Origin: Acidimicrobiaceae bacterium
Lineage (GTDB): Bacteria > Actinomycetota > Acidimicrobiia > Acidimicrobiales > Aldehydirespiratoraceae
DNA length: 64,000 bases
Assembly: GCA_009842325.1 (NCBI GenBank)
Contig: VYFQ01000016.1
Coordinates: 80,505 to 144,504, forward strand
Direction: 5' to 3'
Below the pieces are notes generated by a model. The model saw only the letters and a program-made list of their open reading frames with translations, did not search any database and was not told where the DNA came from. This document shows, one piece after another, positions 23,390 to 34,165 of this stretch; within the stretch, counting starts at the first letter, position 1, and every line of letters starts with the position of its first letter. The translations under genes and the position numbers were made by a program.

Positions 23390-24625
23390 GTGAGGCTCGC
23401 GCTGGGCCGGCTGACCGACACGCTGAGCAACCCCAACTTCCGCCGCTACGCGGGTGCCCAGTTCCTGCACGGCGCAGGGATGTGGGCCCACCACCTCGCG
23501 GAGGTATGGCTGGTGTATGAGATCACCGGCAGCGCATTCGTAGTCGGACTCACCGTTGCGGTCCGGTCGGGCTCGGCCGTCGTTCTCGCGCCGCTGGCGG
23601 GAACGCTGGCCGACCGGATGGACCGGCGCCGGCTGCTGGCCTCCACTCAGGGCTCGAAGTCCGTCGTCGCCGGTGCGCTGGCACTCCTCGCGCTAGCGAT
23701 GGGAGAGGACCTGCCGCTGGCGGTGCTGTTCGGAGCCGTCGCGGTGCTGGGCGTGATCGGTGCCATCGACACGCCGCTGCGGCGAGCCTTCGTGCGTGAT
23801 GTCGTCCTCGCCGACGGGATCGACCGGGCGGCCCGGCTGCACACCTCAGTGATGTCGATAGGTCGGTTCCTGGGCAGCGGCGCCGCTTGGCTCTTCCTGA
23901 GTCTGTCCGCGGCATGGGCCTGCTTCGCAGTGAACGGAGTGACATCGCTGCTCGCAGCCATGCTGGTGCTCCGGGTGGTGACCACCACCGCCACCGCGTC
24001 GAAAGCAGCCCGAGCCGCCGGGGGCCGGGTGCTCGGCTACCTGCTGCGCACCCCAGCAGTGACCATACCGATGGCCCTGCTGTGCTCCTTCACCCTGTTC
24101 GGCTGGAATCTGGCGGTGCTGCTTCCGGTCGTCGCCGACAAGCAGTTGGCCAGCGGGGCGGGCACTTTCGCGGTCCTGGCCCAGGTCATGGCCATCGGCA
24201 GCCTGATCGGCTCGGTGATGATGGCGGCATCGAAGCTGGAGGGGGCGCGCAGCCTGGCGATCCTGCTGGCGGTGTTCAGCGCGGCCATGGTCCCGCTGGC
24301 TGCAGTGAACCACCTGCTTGCCGGAGTAGCGGTCATCTTCGTGGTAGGCACCTTCGGCGGCGGGTTCCTGAGCCTGTCCAACGGATCGGTGCAGACCGCG
24401 GCCGATCCGCGCCTGCAGGGCCGGGTGTCCGCGGCCTACGGGGTCGTCTTCGTGGGGGCCCGCGCCGTCGGTGGGCCCATCCTGGGCTGGATGGTGGACT
24501 CCTTCGGCAGCCGCACCGCCCTGGTCGCGGTGGGAGCCATCACCGCGGCCTGCGCAGGACTTGGCCTCGTGGCCGCCGCCCGCAGCCGTTCGGGCGCCGC
24601 CGGCCGCGAGCTCAGTGGCGCTTGA
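23390..24625 (+). CDS. MFS transporter (MFS_3/enterobactin-exporter-like)
   Basis: A 411-residue membrane protein with about 12 hydrophobic helices, matching MFS exporters of the EntS/MFS_3 group: N-terminal LSNPNFRRYAGAQFLHGAGMW, loop LADRMDRRRLLASTQG between helices 2 and 3, and VSAAYGVVFVGARAVGGPILG. The start is ambiguous: GTG 23390 (GGAG ten bases upstream), ATG 23363 or TTG 23342; the last two would overlap the divergent promoter. It shares the control region with the catabolic operon, so a transport role for a related compound is plausible. The 3' end overlaps the flavin reductase gene by 14 bp. Confidence 0.85.
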   Translation: MRLALGRLTDTLSNPNFRRYAGAQFLHGAGMWAHHLAEVWLVYEITGSAFVVGLTVAVRSGSAVVLAPLAGTLADRMDRRRLLASTQGSKSVVAGALALLALAMGEDLPLAVLFGAVAVLGVIGAIDTPLRRAFVRDVVLADGIDRAARLHTSVMSIGRFLGSGAAWLFLSLSAAWACFAVNGVTSLLAAMLVLRVVTTTATASKAARAAGGRVLGYLLRTPAVTIPMALLCSFTLFGWNLAVLLPVVADKQLASGAGTFAVLAQVMAIGSLIGSVMMAASKLEGARSLAILLAVFSAAMVPLAAVNHLLAGVAVIFVVGTFGGGFLSLSNGSVQTAADPRLQGRVSAAYGVVFVGARAVGGPILGWMVDSFGSRTALVAVGAITAACAGLGLVAAARSRSGAAGRELSGA

Positions 24626-25109
24626 CGCCTCCGTACTTCATGCGGGTGTCGCTCATCGAGGCGGAGCGGGCCTCGTCGACGTGGATGTCGCCGTCCACCA
24701 GCTCGCCCACGAACAGGGTGTGGGTGCCGAGGTCGATGGCGTGGCGCACCTCGCAGTCCATCCAGGCGATGGCCTCGGTGAACACCGGCGCGCCGGTGGT
24801 CGCCTCCTTCACGGCCCGGCCGTTGAGGGTTCCGTCCGCGTAGGTGGCGGGCTTGGAGAACTTGACGAACACCCGGGTGTCCTCGGCGTTCCACAGGTTC
24901 ACGGTGAACGAGCCCCCCTCGGAGATGAGACGGTGCGTGACTGCCGTATTGTCCACACCCACACCTATGAGCACCGGCTCCATCGACAACTGCGTGATCC
25001 AGCTTGCGGTCATGCCGTTGCGCTCGGATCCTGAGCGCGACCCGATCAGCGCCAGGGCGTTGGGGATCTTCCAGGTGAGCCGGTTCACGAGCTGGTCGTC
25101 GAGTGCCAT
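24612..25109 (-). CDS. Flavin reductase-like (FMN-binding split barrel) protein
   Basis: A 165-residue flavin-reductase domain with the family pattern GSRSGSERNGMTASWITQLSMEPVLIGVGVD, GSFTVNLW and MDCEVRHAIDLGTHTLFVGELVDG. Such proteins supply reduced flavin to two-component oxygenases; the HpaB-like protein at 21795 is an obvious candidate partner, though the genes are not co-directional neighbours. It starts at ATG 25109, 21 bp from the divergent EamA gene. Confidence 0.88.
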   Translation of the reverse strand: MALDDQLVNRLTWKIPNALALIGSRSGSERNGMTASWITQLSMEPVLIGVGVDNTAVTHRLISEGGSFTVNLWNAEDTRVFVKFSKPATYADGTLNGRAVKEATTGAPVFTEAIAWMDCEVRHAIDLGTHTLFVGELVDGDIHVDEARSASMSDTRMKYGGVKRH

Positions 25110-25130
25110 GACCTCACCCTATCCGGGGTC

Positions 25131-25973
25131 GTGATGCGCCTCCGAGGGCTCCCTCCTGAGGCTCTGTTCATGGTCGGAGCGGTCTCGCAGTACCTGGGCG
25201 CAGCCGTCGCCGCCACGCTGTTCGACGAACTGGCGCCCAGCGGGGTGGCTCTGCTCCGGGTGCTGGGCGCGGGCGCCATGATCGTGCTGCTGCGACGCTC
25301 GTGGCGCCGTCGCTGGGAGCTGGCCGTGTTGGGGAGGGCCGCGGCCTTCGGCGTGTCGCTGGCCGCCATGAACCTGTGCTTCTACCTGGCCATGGACAAG
25401 CTGCCGCTGGGAAACGCGGTAGCCATCGAGTTCACCGGACCGGTGGTGGTGGCCGCGGTCGGGGCCCGCACCCTGCGTTCGGCGGGGGCGCTGATACTGG
25501 CTATCGCCGGTGTGCTGGTGCTGGCCGGAGTGGAGGCCGAGGGCACCGCCCGGGGGGTGACCTTCGCGCTGCTGGCCGGCGCGTTCTGGGCGGGCTACAT
25601 CCTGCTCGGCCACCGGGTGGCCCGCAGCCCGGCCTCGGTGGACGGACTGGGTCTGGGGATGCTCGCCGGCGCGGTGGCCATCGGCCCCTTCGGCATCTCG
25701 GCCGTTGGTGACGCGCTGGACGCTCCGCTGGTGATCGCGCTGGGCGTCGCCACCGGGTTGCTGTCCAACGTGATCCCCTACCGGATCGATCAGGCAGTGA
25801 TGCGCCGGGTCGACCCGCCCCGCTTCGCTCTGCTGCAGGCCCTGCTGCCCGTCACCGCCACCGTTGTGGGGCTGGCCGCCCTGGCCCAGGTGCCCAGCGG
25901 CCAAGAACTGCTCGGCATCGGCCTGGTGATATTGGCAATTGCCGGAAGCCGCCCCGGCGCGACGTCGGCCTAG
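25131..25973 (+). CDS. EamA/RhtA-like DMT transporter
   Basis: A 280-residue protein with about ten hydrophobic helices and two EamA repeats, each about 140 residues. Family features are AMNLCFYLAMDKLPLGNAVAIEFTGPVVVA in the first half and VIPYRIDQAVMRRVDPPRFALLQALLPV in the second, closest to the RhtA (threonine/homoserine exporter) group. Substrate unknown. Start GTG 25131 or ATG 25134. Confidence 0.85.
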   Translation: MMRLRGLPPEALFMVGAVSQYLGAAVAATLFDELAPSGVALLRVLGAGAMIVLLRRSWRRRWELAVLGRAAAFGVSLAAMNLCFYLAMDKLPLGNAVAIEFTGPVVVAAVGARTLRSAGALILAIAGVLVLAGVEAEGTARGVTFALLAGAFWAGYILLGHRVARSPASVDGLGLGMLAGAVAIGPFGISAVGDALDAPLVIALGVATGLLSNVIPYRIDQAVMRRVDPPRFALLQALLPVTATVVGLAALAQVPSGQELLGIGLVILAIAGSRPGATSA

Positions 25974-25998
25974 AACGAGCACGATCCCCGCCGTTACG

Positions 25999-27405
25999 GT
26001 GTCGCCCGTGATCTTCACCCACGGAACCATCATCACGATGAACCCGAACCGGGAGATCATCGAAGACGGCGCGCTGGTGGTCTCCGGCGACCGCATCGCG
26101 GCGGTGGGCAAGACAGCGGAGTTGCGCAACCGCCATCCCGACGCCGAAGAGGTCCATGTCGGCGGTCACATCGTGATGCCCGGGCTGATCGACACACATG
26201 TGCACCTGGCCCAGACCATGCTGCGAGGCGTGTCGGAGGGCAAGCGGCTCCCCGACTTCTCGAGCTGGCTGTTCGCCCGCATCTTCCCGCTGCAGGGCTC
26301 CTACAGCAAGGCCGACGCGGCTGCCAGCGCCCGCCTGGGCGTCCTGGAGATGATCAAGTCGGGAACCACCGGGTTCGTGGAGTGCCTGCTGGCCGAGCGC
26401 TACGGCTTCGACGGGATCGCCGAGGTGTGCGTGACCTCGGGGATAAGGGCCGCCCTCGGAAAGGTGGCTATGGCCGTCAGTCCCGAGACCCGTGACGAGC
26501 TGGGCTGGCATCACGGAATGTGGCAGACCCGGGAGTCCTCCATTCGGCAGACACTCGACGCCCATGATCGCTGGGAGGGAGCCGGCGACGGCCGGCTCCA
26601 GGTGTGGTTCGGCTGCCGCTCGGCCGAGCCAGCCTGCGATCTATCGCTCTACGACGAGGTGTCGGAACTGGCCCGGGCCCGCGACATGGGTATCACCATC
26701 CACTTGGCCGAGCTACCCGCGGACAACGACTTCGCCCGCAGCCTCGGGTTCCGCAGCCACGTCGAACTCGCCGGTGGCCACGACCTGCTCGGGCCCCGCA
26801 CCGTGCTGGCCCACTGCACCGTGGCCGACGATGATGACCACCGGCTGTTGGCCTCCACCGGCACGTCGGTGTCGCACAACCCGGCCAACAACGCCTCCGC
26901 GGCCTGGGGTCCGGCCGCGGTCACCGACATGCTCGAAGCCGGGGTCAACGTGGCACTGGGCTGCGACGCAGCCCCTTCCAACGCCAATCTCGACCTGCTG
27001 CGGGATATGCGCATCGCCTGCCATTCGGCCCGGCAACGGGCCGGAACCCGCCTGGCCATCGGCCCCGAGACAGTGCTGGAGATGGCCACGCTGAACGGCG
27101 CCAAGGCCCTCGGGCTGGGGGATTCGCTCGGCTCGCTGGAGCCGGGCAAGAAGGCCGACCTCATCACCATCGACACCGACGCCCCGCACCTTCAGCCGGT
27201 ATGGAACCCGGTGGCGACGGTGGTGTTCGCAACCCAGGGCCGGGACGTCGACACCGTCGTGATCAACGGTCGGGTTGTCATGCGCAATCGGGCAGTGCTC
27301 ACCATGGACGAAGCGGCCGTGCTGGACGACGTGCGCAGCCGCTATAGGGCCGTGGCCGCACGAGCCGGTGTCACCGGGCTGGAATCCGAGTGGCCGACGG
27401 TGTGA
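25999..27405 (+). CDS. Amidohydrolase family 1 deaminase/chlorohydrolase (TrzA/MtaD/SsnA-like)
   Basis: A 468-residue cytosolic metal hydrolase. The metal ligands are visible: HxH in LIDTHVHLAQTML (His67, His69), a third His in ITIHLAELP, a fourth in VLAHCTVAD, and the catalytic Asp in GCDAAPSNANLD. The C-terminal GLGDSLGSLEPGKKADLITID closes the family pattern. Members deaminate or dechlorinate N-heterocycles such as adenosine derivatives, guanine or triazines. The start is GTG 25999 (or 26008); earlier codons overlap the EamA gene without conservation. The 3' end overlaps the dehydrogenase gene. Confidence 0.88.
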   Translation: MSPVIFTHGTIITMNPNREIIEDGALVVSGDRIAAVGKTAELRNRHPDAEEVHVGGHIVMPGLIDTHVHLAQTMLRGVSEGKRLPDFSSWLFARIFPLQGSYSKADAAASARLGVLEMIKSGTTGFVECLLAERYGFDGIAEVCVTSGIRAALGKVAMAVSPETRDELGWHHGMWQTRESSIRQTLDAHDRWEGAGDGRLQVWFGCRSAEPACDLSLYDEVSELARARDMGITIHLAELPADNDFARSLGFRSHVELAGGHDLLGPRTVLAHCTVADDDDHRLLASTGTSVSHNPANNASAAWGPAAVTDMLEAGVNVALGCDAAPSNANLDLLRDMRIACHSARQRAGTRLAIGPETVLEMATLNGAKALGLGDSLGSLEPGKKADLITIDTDAPHLQPVWNPVATVVFATQGRDVDTVVINGRVVMRNRAVLTMDEAAVLDDVRSRYRAVAARAGVTGLESEWPTV

Positions 27406-28430
27406 ACCGGCATCTGCACCGCGCTGTCTACGTGACGCAGCGGGCACCCGTTCACCAGGAAGTGGCCCGAGCGGCCTGCCCCGACAAGATCGAGCTGGTC
27501 ATGCTCGTGTCGCCCTCAACCGCCGAGATCATCGACGCGGTGGCCGACGCCGAGTTCCTGGTCAGCGAGCGGTCGAGAGTGATCGATGCGCCCATCATCG
27601 AGGCTGGGAGCCGACTCCGGCTGATCCAGCGCCTCGGACTACAGGTCCATGACATCGACCTCGACGCGGCCCGCCGGGCCGGGGTGCCGGTGTGCCGTTG
27701 GCCCCTGCCGCAGTGCACGATGGTGGCCGAGCATGTGGTCATGCAGATGATGGCCCTGCTCAGACGCACCCGCGAGGCCGAGCAGATCGTCGTCGAGGCC
27801 AGCGAGGCATGGGGGACGCCCCAGCGGTGCGACGCCGACACCTTCCTCATCGACTGGTCGAGAATGCAGGGCGTTCGCCAACTGCGGGACTGCGCGGTGG
27901 GGATAGTCGGCCTCGGCGAGATCGGAACCGAGCTGGCGCTGCGCCTGGGCAGCTTCGGCTGCGAACTCCGCTACCATCGCCGCAACCGGCTGCCGGACTG
28001 GGCCGAAGAGCAACTCCAGATCGCCTACGCCGGACTCGACGAGCTGCTCGACCGATCCGACGTGGTGGTCCTGCTTCTGCCCCATTCCGCCGAGACTGCT
28101 GGAATCGCCGATGCGGAGTTCTTGCGCCGGTTGCGACCCGGCTCGCTGTTGATCAACGCCGGAGCCAGCAGTCTGCTAGACGAGAAGGCCGTGGCCGAGG
28201 CATACCGGACAGGCCGTCTGGGCGGCGTGGCCACCGACGGTTTCGCCTGGGAGCCGGTCAGGCCCGATAACCCGCTCATCGACCTGGCCTCCGACCGAAG
28301 GGCCAACGTGGTGCTCACGCCTCACTCGGCCCAGGCCGGGCTGGTCATCGACGTGGACGTGCGCCGGGCGGAGTACACCAACCTGTTGGCGATGCTTGAA
28401 GGTCACCCGCTACAGCATCGAGTCGCTTAA
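27402..28430 (+). CDS. D-2-hydroxyacid dehydrogenase-like protein lacking the usual catalytic Arg
   Basis: A 342-residue NAD-binding protein of the D-isomer hydroxyacid dehydrogenase family. The Rossmann motif is GIVGLGEIG (167-175). His308 (LTPHSA) and Glu284 (WEPVRPDNPL) match two of the three catalytic residues. The third, the Arg normally found in an N-A-A-R-G turn, is missing: the stretch reads LINAGASSLLDE (250-261). A phosphoglycerate-dehydrogenase-like reaction is therefore doubtful. GTG 27402 overlaps the previous stop by 4 bp; GTG 27390 is an alternative. Confidence 0.82.
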   Translation: MNRHLHRAVYVTQRAPVHQEVARAACPDKIELVMLVSPSTAEIIDAVADAEFLVSERSRVIDAPIIEAGSRLRLIQRLGLQVHDIDLDAARRAGVPVCRWPLPQCTMVAEHVVMQMMALLRRTREAEQIVVEASEAWGTPQRCDADTFLIDWSRMQGVRQLRDCAVGIVGLGEIGTELALRLGSFGCELRYHRRNRLPDWAEEQLQIAYAGLDELLDRSDVVVLLLPHSAETAGIADAEFLRRLRPGSLLINAGASSLLDEKAVAEAYRTGRLGGVATDGFAWEPVRPDNPLIDLASDRRANVVLTPHSAQAGLVIDVDVRRAEYTNLLAMLEGHPLQHRVA

Positions 28431-28485
28431 GCGCGTCGGTGAGGCGACCGTCCGATGTTGGTGCCGTTTCTACGGGGCCGAAGTC

Positions 28486-29256
28486 TCAGGCCACGATGGG
28501 TTGATAATCGGGTCCAGCGAGAGGCTCGTAATCGTCAGGCCATGGCGCTGTCAACTTGCAGAGCAACCGCATATGCGGCGGAGACGTGTCGGGGTTGACA
28601 TGTTCGGCCCTTAGCTCAACATCTCCCATCTCGCGCAAGTCGTGAACCATCTCCAGCAAACAGTCCGGTACCCACCCGACCTTCCGGCCAGTACGAGAGT
28701 TCACGAGGATGGCGCGGCGATTTACGGGATTGCCAGGCTCGTCCTCAAACCCTAGGAAATCACCCTTATGCACTTCGGCTACCGCTTCGGCAGCTCCTTC
28801 GAGATGACGGATACCTCGCACAAAAAACAGGGTGGTGAGTTCGCCGTCAGAAGTGCGGGCCGGGTGTCCGAAGACCTCGATGCGATCCGTAGCCCTCCAA
28901 CCCTCACTCCGGATCAGCACCTCAAATGGATCGGTGTCAGCGTCGAGATCCAGTCTTTGTACGAAGTCGCCATAGTCGGGCCTGCGCCGCGGCATGAGCC
29001 GGTTGCGGAACACCGGAAACAGGCGCTTGCTCTCGTAGGCGCTATGTAGGTCAGGCAGTCCGGGAAGGGAAACGAAGCCCTCGAATTGTTCTGCTGCCTT
29101 CAAGTAGACAAAGCGAAAGCTCTCTCCGCAAGACGTCAATCGGCGCGTCAAGACGCCCACCGGACGGATTAGGCCGTCAGGATTGCGCCAAGTCGCGTAG
29201 AGGCGACGCTCGCCGTGTTCGGACATAGAAATCACCGTACGACCGGGGTGTGACAT
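28486..29256 (-). CDS. HipA N-subdomain-like protein fused to a HIRAN-like domain
   Basis: A 256-residue protein from ATG 29256 (GTG 29271 and ATG 29226 are possible). The first half resembles the N-terminal subdomain of HipA kinases: RRLYATWRNPDG, a VGVLTRR turn, FRFVYLKAAEQFEGFVSLPG, LFPVFRNRLM and DPFEVLIRSEGW. The second half resembles a HIRAN domain, the DNA-end-binding domain of HLTF/Rad5: LTTLFFVRGIRHL, GFEDEPGNPVNRRAILV, KVGWVPDCLLEMV and LRAEHVNP. It overlaps or abuts the stop of the HipA-like kinase gene, so the two are probably translated together. The surrounding DNA is less GC-rich than neighbours, suggesting transfer. The domain reading is by eye. Confidence 0.65.
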   Translation of the reverse strand: MSHPGRTVISMSEHGERRLYATWRNPDGLIRPVGVLTRRLTSCGESFRFVYLKAAEQFEGFVSLPGLPDLHSAYESKRLFPVFRNRLMPRRRPDYGDFVQRLDLDADTDPFEVLIRSEGWRATDRIEVFGHPARTSDGELTTLFFVRGIRHLEGAAEAVAEVHKGDFLGFEDEPGNPVNRRAILVNSRTGRKVGWVPDCLLEMVHDLREMGDVELRAEHVNPDTSPPHMRLLCKLTAPWPDDYEPLAGPDYQPIVA

Positions 29257-29261
29257 CAACA

Positions 29262-30245
29262 CTAGTGGCACTCTTCAAGCAACCGATGCCAATTCCGTCG
29301 CAGGACGCGCTCGGCGAATTCACGTGCTGGAATCGACATTCGGTGCTGCGGCACCATCCAGACTGGCTCAACGAGAAGATCCACGTCTTCGCACCGGCTG
29401 ACCCAGAGACGGCCTGTCTGCGGGTCGGAGATGCTCATTGCCCGCACCGCGGCGCTGATGGGATGTGGGCTGCCGTGGAACGTCGAGCCCGCCCGGTCGG
29501 CCCAAGCCTCGGGCATGTACCCGGTGTCGTTCGTGGACAGACGTCGTTGCCTTTGGTCGTCATCGAGTTGGAAGCCCAAGCAGGAAGCATGGTCAAAAGT
29601 GGGGGCTAGACGACGATCGTCGCCCTTAGCAATAACCGCCCAGTTCTCCTCATGCCTATCCGTGTTGCCCACAATGGCATCTAAGGTCAGATACCCGACA
29701 AAGACGTCCCAAGCACTGAGATCACCCTCAATGTGGGCAGGAGGCCCTACTTCGACTAGCGCCTGCTGCACCGCTTCAACGGTGTACCCCTCGCGGTGAC
29801 CAGCTACCACGGGATCGGGCAGGAGTTCGTTGCCGTCAACAAGTTCCTCTTCACTATGTGTCTTGCCCGCAGCAGGCGGGACGAGCATCGACCTGCTGAT
29901 TACGCCATAGACCAGATCCTCGCCACCGCCTGTCGTGGCGAGTTCCGTCTCGGCCGCAGGTAGACCAAGACGCTCAGCGACCCCATTCGCGACGCGCTCC
30001 GACCAGTCGTCGCCCTTCCGGTATCGGGTCCCATCGCTCCGATCGCTGTACGTGGCATCTTTCATGAGCCAGTGATACCCGGTCGCGGGATCTCGGAGCC
30101 AGCGTTTGGGCTTCGTTCCAAGAGACTCGTCGCTAAGGAACAGCCAGTCCGAGACATCCCTCTCGATGTAGTGATCTCGATCAGATTCAGCGGTCACGAG
30201 AGATGCGAGTTTCTCTTGCGCTGCACAGAAGAACTCAGTCCACAC
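29262..30245 (-). CDS. HipA-like kinase core (HipT-like)
   Basis: A 327-residue protein with the kinase part of HipA but no N-terminal HipA subdomain. Seen are SLGTKPKRWLRDPATGYHWLMKDA (likely ATP-binding Lys62), the catalytic loop LDAIVGNTDRHEENW (Asp196, Asn201) and the metal-binding Asp218 in PTFDHASCLGF. HipA kinases phosphorylate aminoacyl-tRNA synthetases or other translation proteins. No HipB-type HTH antitoxin is adjacent; the downstream gene provides a HipA-N-like domain instead. The start is uncertain (GTG 30245, or GTG 30197). It lies 35 bp after asd on the same strand. Confidence 0.78.
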   Translation of the reverse strand: MWTEFFCAAQEKLASLVTAESDRDHYIERDVSDWLFLSDESLGTKPKRWLRDPATGYHWLMKDATYSDRSDGTRYRKGDDWSERVANGVAERLGLPAAETELATTGGGEDLVYGVISRSMLVPPAAGKTHSEEELVDGNELLPDPVVAGHREGYTVEAVQQALVEVGPPAHIEGDLSAWDVFVGYLTLDAIVGNTDRHEENWAVIAKGDDRRLAPTFDHASCLGFQLDDDQRQRRLSTNDTGYMPEAWADRAGSTFHGSPHPISAAVRAMSISDPQTGRLWVSRCEDVDLLVEPVWMVPQHRMSIPAREFAERVLRRNWHRLLEECH

Positions 30246-30280
30246 AGAGGCGGTGCCGAGAGCACCGTGACAGCGTGTGC

Positions 30281-32579
<2,299 letters not shown>

Positions 32580-32686
32580 GGCTGATCAGGCTACCGGCGC
32601 CCCCCGAACAGCCCGGCCCACGAGATTGAAGAGATTCATGGCGAGGATGCCGCAGGAATCCTTGCAAATCGTGGCAATCTTGGGAT

Positions 32687-33088
32687 GTGAGCGAAGCGCT
32701 CGCCATCGACGAGATCGTCCTGAGGGTCCCGGCGTCGGCCGACTACGCCCGAGTCGTGCGGGTCGGCGCCGCCGCGGTGGCCCTCCGGCAGGGGATGTCG
32801 TTTACCGAGATCGACGAACTCCGGGCAGCCATGGACGAAGCCACCGAGCTGCTGCTCGCCCAGCCGGCCGCGGACGGCGCGGCCATCGAGTGCGTGTTCC
32901 GGGCGAACGGCGGATGCCTGGAGGTGGAGGCCCGGCGCACCGACGAGGCCAGCGTGGCGGCGACGGACGCGGCCCGGTTCAAGAAGGTGGTCGACGCCTC
33001 CAACGTCACCGCCACGGTGGAGTCTGACCGGGGCTGGCTGCTGATGCGCAAACCTGTCGGCCGCCCCGGCAGCCGCCCCGCAGCCTGA
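32687..33088 (+). CDS. RsbW-like ATPase-fold protein, degenerate
   Basis: A 133-residue protein from GTG 32687. Its first half resembles the anti-sigma kinase fold: VLRVPASADYARVVRVGAAAVALRQGM followed by TEIDELRAAMDEATELLL. In active RsbW-type kinases the last helix carries an Asn (as in DEACTNAI) for Mg-ATP; here it is ELLL, and no glycine-rich ATP lid is visible. It may be a binding-only partner of STAS proteins. Assignment is tentative. Confidence 0.6.
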   Translation: MSEALAIDEIVLRVPASADYARVVRVGAAAVALRQGMSFTEIDELRAAMDEATELLLAQPAADGAAIECVFRANGGCLEVEARRTDEASVAATDAARFKKVVDASNVTATVESDRGWLLMRKPVGRPGSRPAA

Positions 33089-33096
33089 CCGCTGGT

Positions 33097-33534
33097 CTAG
33101 CGGCCGGTCGAGCCGAAGCCCTGGTCGCCGCGCGTCGACGGCTCGAGGCTCTCCACCTCCACCAGGCGCACCTGCTCAACCGCCATTACCACCAGCTGGG
33201 CGATGCGCTCGCCCCGCTCCAGGGTGAACGGCTCGGACGGATCGGTGTTCACCAGGATCACCTTCAGCTCTCCCCGGTAGCCGGAATCGATCAAGCCGGG
33301 AGTGTTGAGGCAGGTCACACCATGCTTGAGGGCGAGCCCGCTGCGAGGGAGAACGAAGCCTGCGCAGCCTTCGGGCAACGACACGGCCACGCCGGTCGGC
33401 ACCAGCGCCCGCCCCCCTCCGGGGGCCAGGACCGTGGCGCTCCGGGCCATCAGGTCGATACCGGCATCGCCGGGCCGGGCATAGCCCGGAAGGGGCAGGT
33501 CCGGGTCCAGCCGCAGTATGGGAACCTCGAGCAC
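33097..33534 (-). CDS. dut: Deoxyuridine 5'-triphosphate nucleotidohydrolase
   Basis: A 145-residue trimeric dUTPase that hydrolyses dUTP to dUMP and keeps uracil out of DNA. The five motifs are present: PGDAGIDL (I), PRSGLALKHG (II), NTPGLIDSGYRGELKV (III, with the catalytic Asp and Tyr), GERIAQLVV (IV) and STRGDQGFGSTG (V). The start is GTG 33534. Divergent from orn across 76 bp. Confidence 0.96.
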   Translation of the reverse strand: MLEVPILRLDPDLPLPGYARPGDAGIDLMARSATVLAPGGGRALVPTGVAVSLPEGCAGFVLPRSGLALKHGVTCLNTPGLIDSGYRGELKVILVNTDPSEPFTLERGERIAQLVVMAVEQVRLVEVESLEPSTRGDQGFGSTGR

Positions 33535-33610
33535 TGGCCGAGAGTAGCCAAGAGGTCGAGCGGGTGGGCGACCATCCCGCAGCGCCTATGGGCCTAGTTA
33601 TCCTGCCTCA

Positions 33611-34165
33611 GTGCTCGCCTGGATGGACTTGGAGATGACCGGCCTCGATCCCGGGTTCCACTCCATCGTCGAGATCGCCGCCCTGATCACCGACGACGAC
33701 CTCGAGATCGTGGCCACCGGACCCGATCTCGTCATCCACCAGCCAGAGGAGGCACTGGCCCGCATGGACGACACCGTCCGGACCATGCACACCACCAGCG
33801 GCCTGCTCGAGCAGGTGAGATCGTCGACGGTGAGCCTGGCCGACGCCGGCGCAGCCGTGCTCGGGTTCCTGCGGGAACACATCGACGAGCCCCGCACCGT
33901 CCCGCTGTGCGGGAACTCCATCGGCACCGACCGCCGTTTCCTGGCCCAGTACCTCCCGGAGATCGAGAACTTCCTGCATTACCGGTCGATCGACGTATCG
34001 ACGGTGAAAGAGCTGGCCCGCCGCTGGCAACCATCGGTGTATGAAGGTGCACCGGCCAAGGCCGGGGGCCACCGGGCCCTCGACGACATCACCGAGAGCC
34101 TCAAGGAGCTGCGCTGGTACCGGCGGGCAGGGTTCATCGGCATCCAGCCTTCAGAACTTCGATGA
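33611..34165 (+). CDS. orn: Oligoribonuclease
   Basis: A 184-residue DEDDh exonuclease that degrades 2-5 nt RNA, including the pGpG product of cyclic-di-GMP hydrolysis. Acidic residues are seen in WMDLEMTGLD (Asp6, Glu8), NSIGTDRRFL and GGHRALDDI (His/Asp). The start is GTG 33611. The stop overlaps the next start by 4 bp. Confidence 0.96.
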   Translation: MLAWMDLEMTGLDPGFHSIVEIAALITDDDLEIVATGPDLVIHQPEEALARMDDTVRTMHTTSGLLEQVRSSTVSLADAGAAVLGFLREHIDEPRTVPLCGNSIGTDRRFLAQYLPEIENFLHYRSIDVSTVKELARRWQPSVYEGAPAKAGGHRALDDITESLKELRWYRRAGFIGIQPSELR

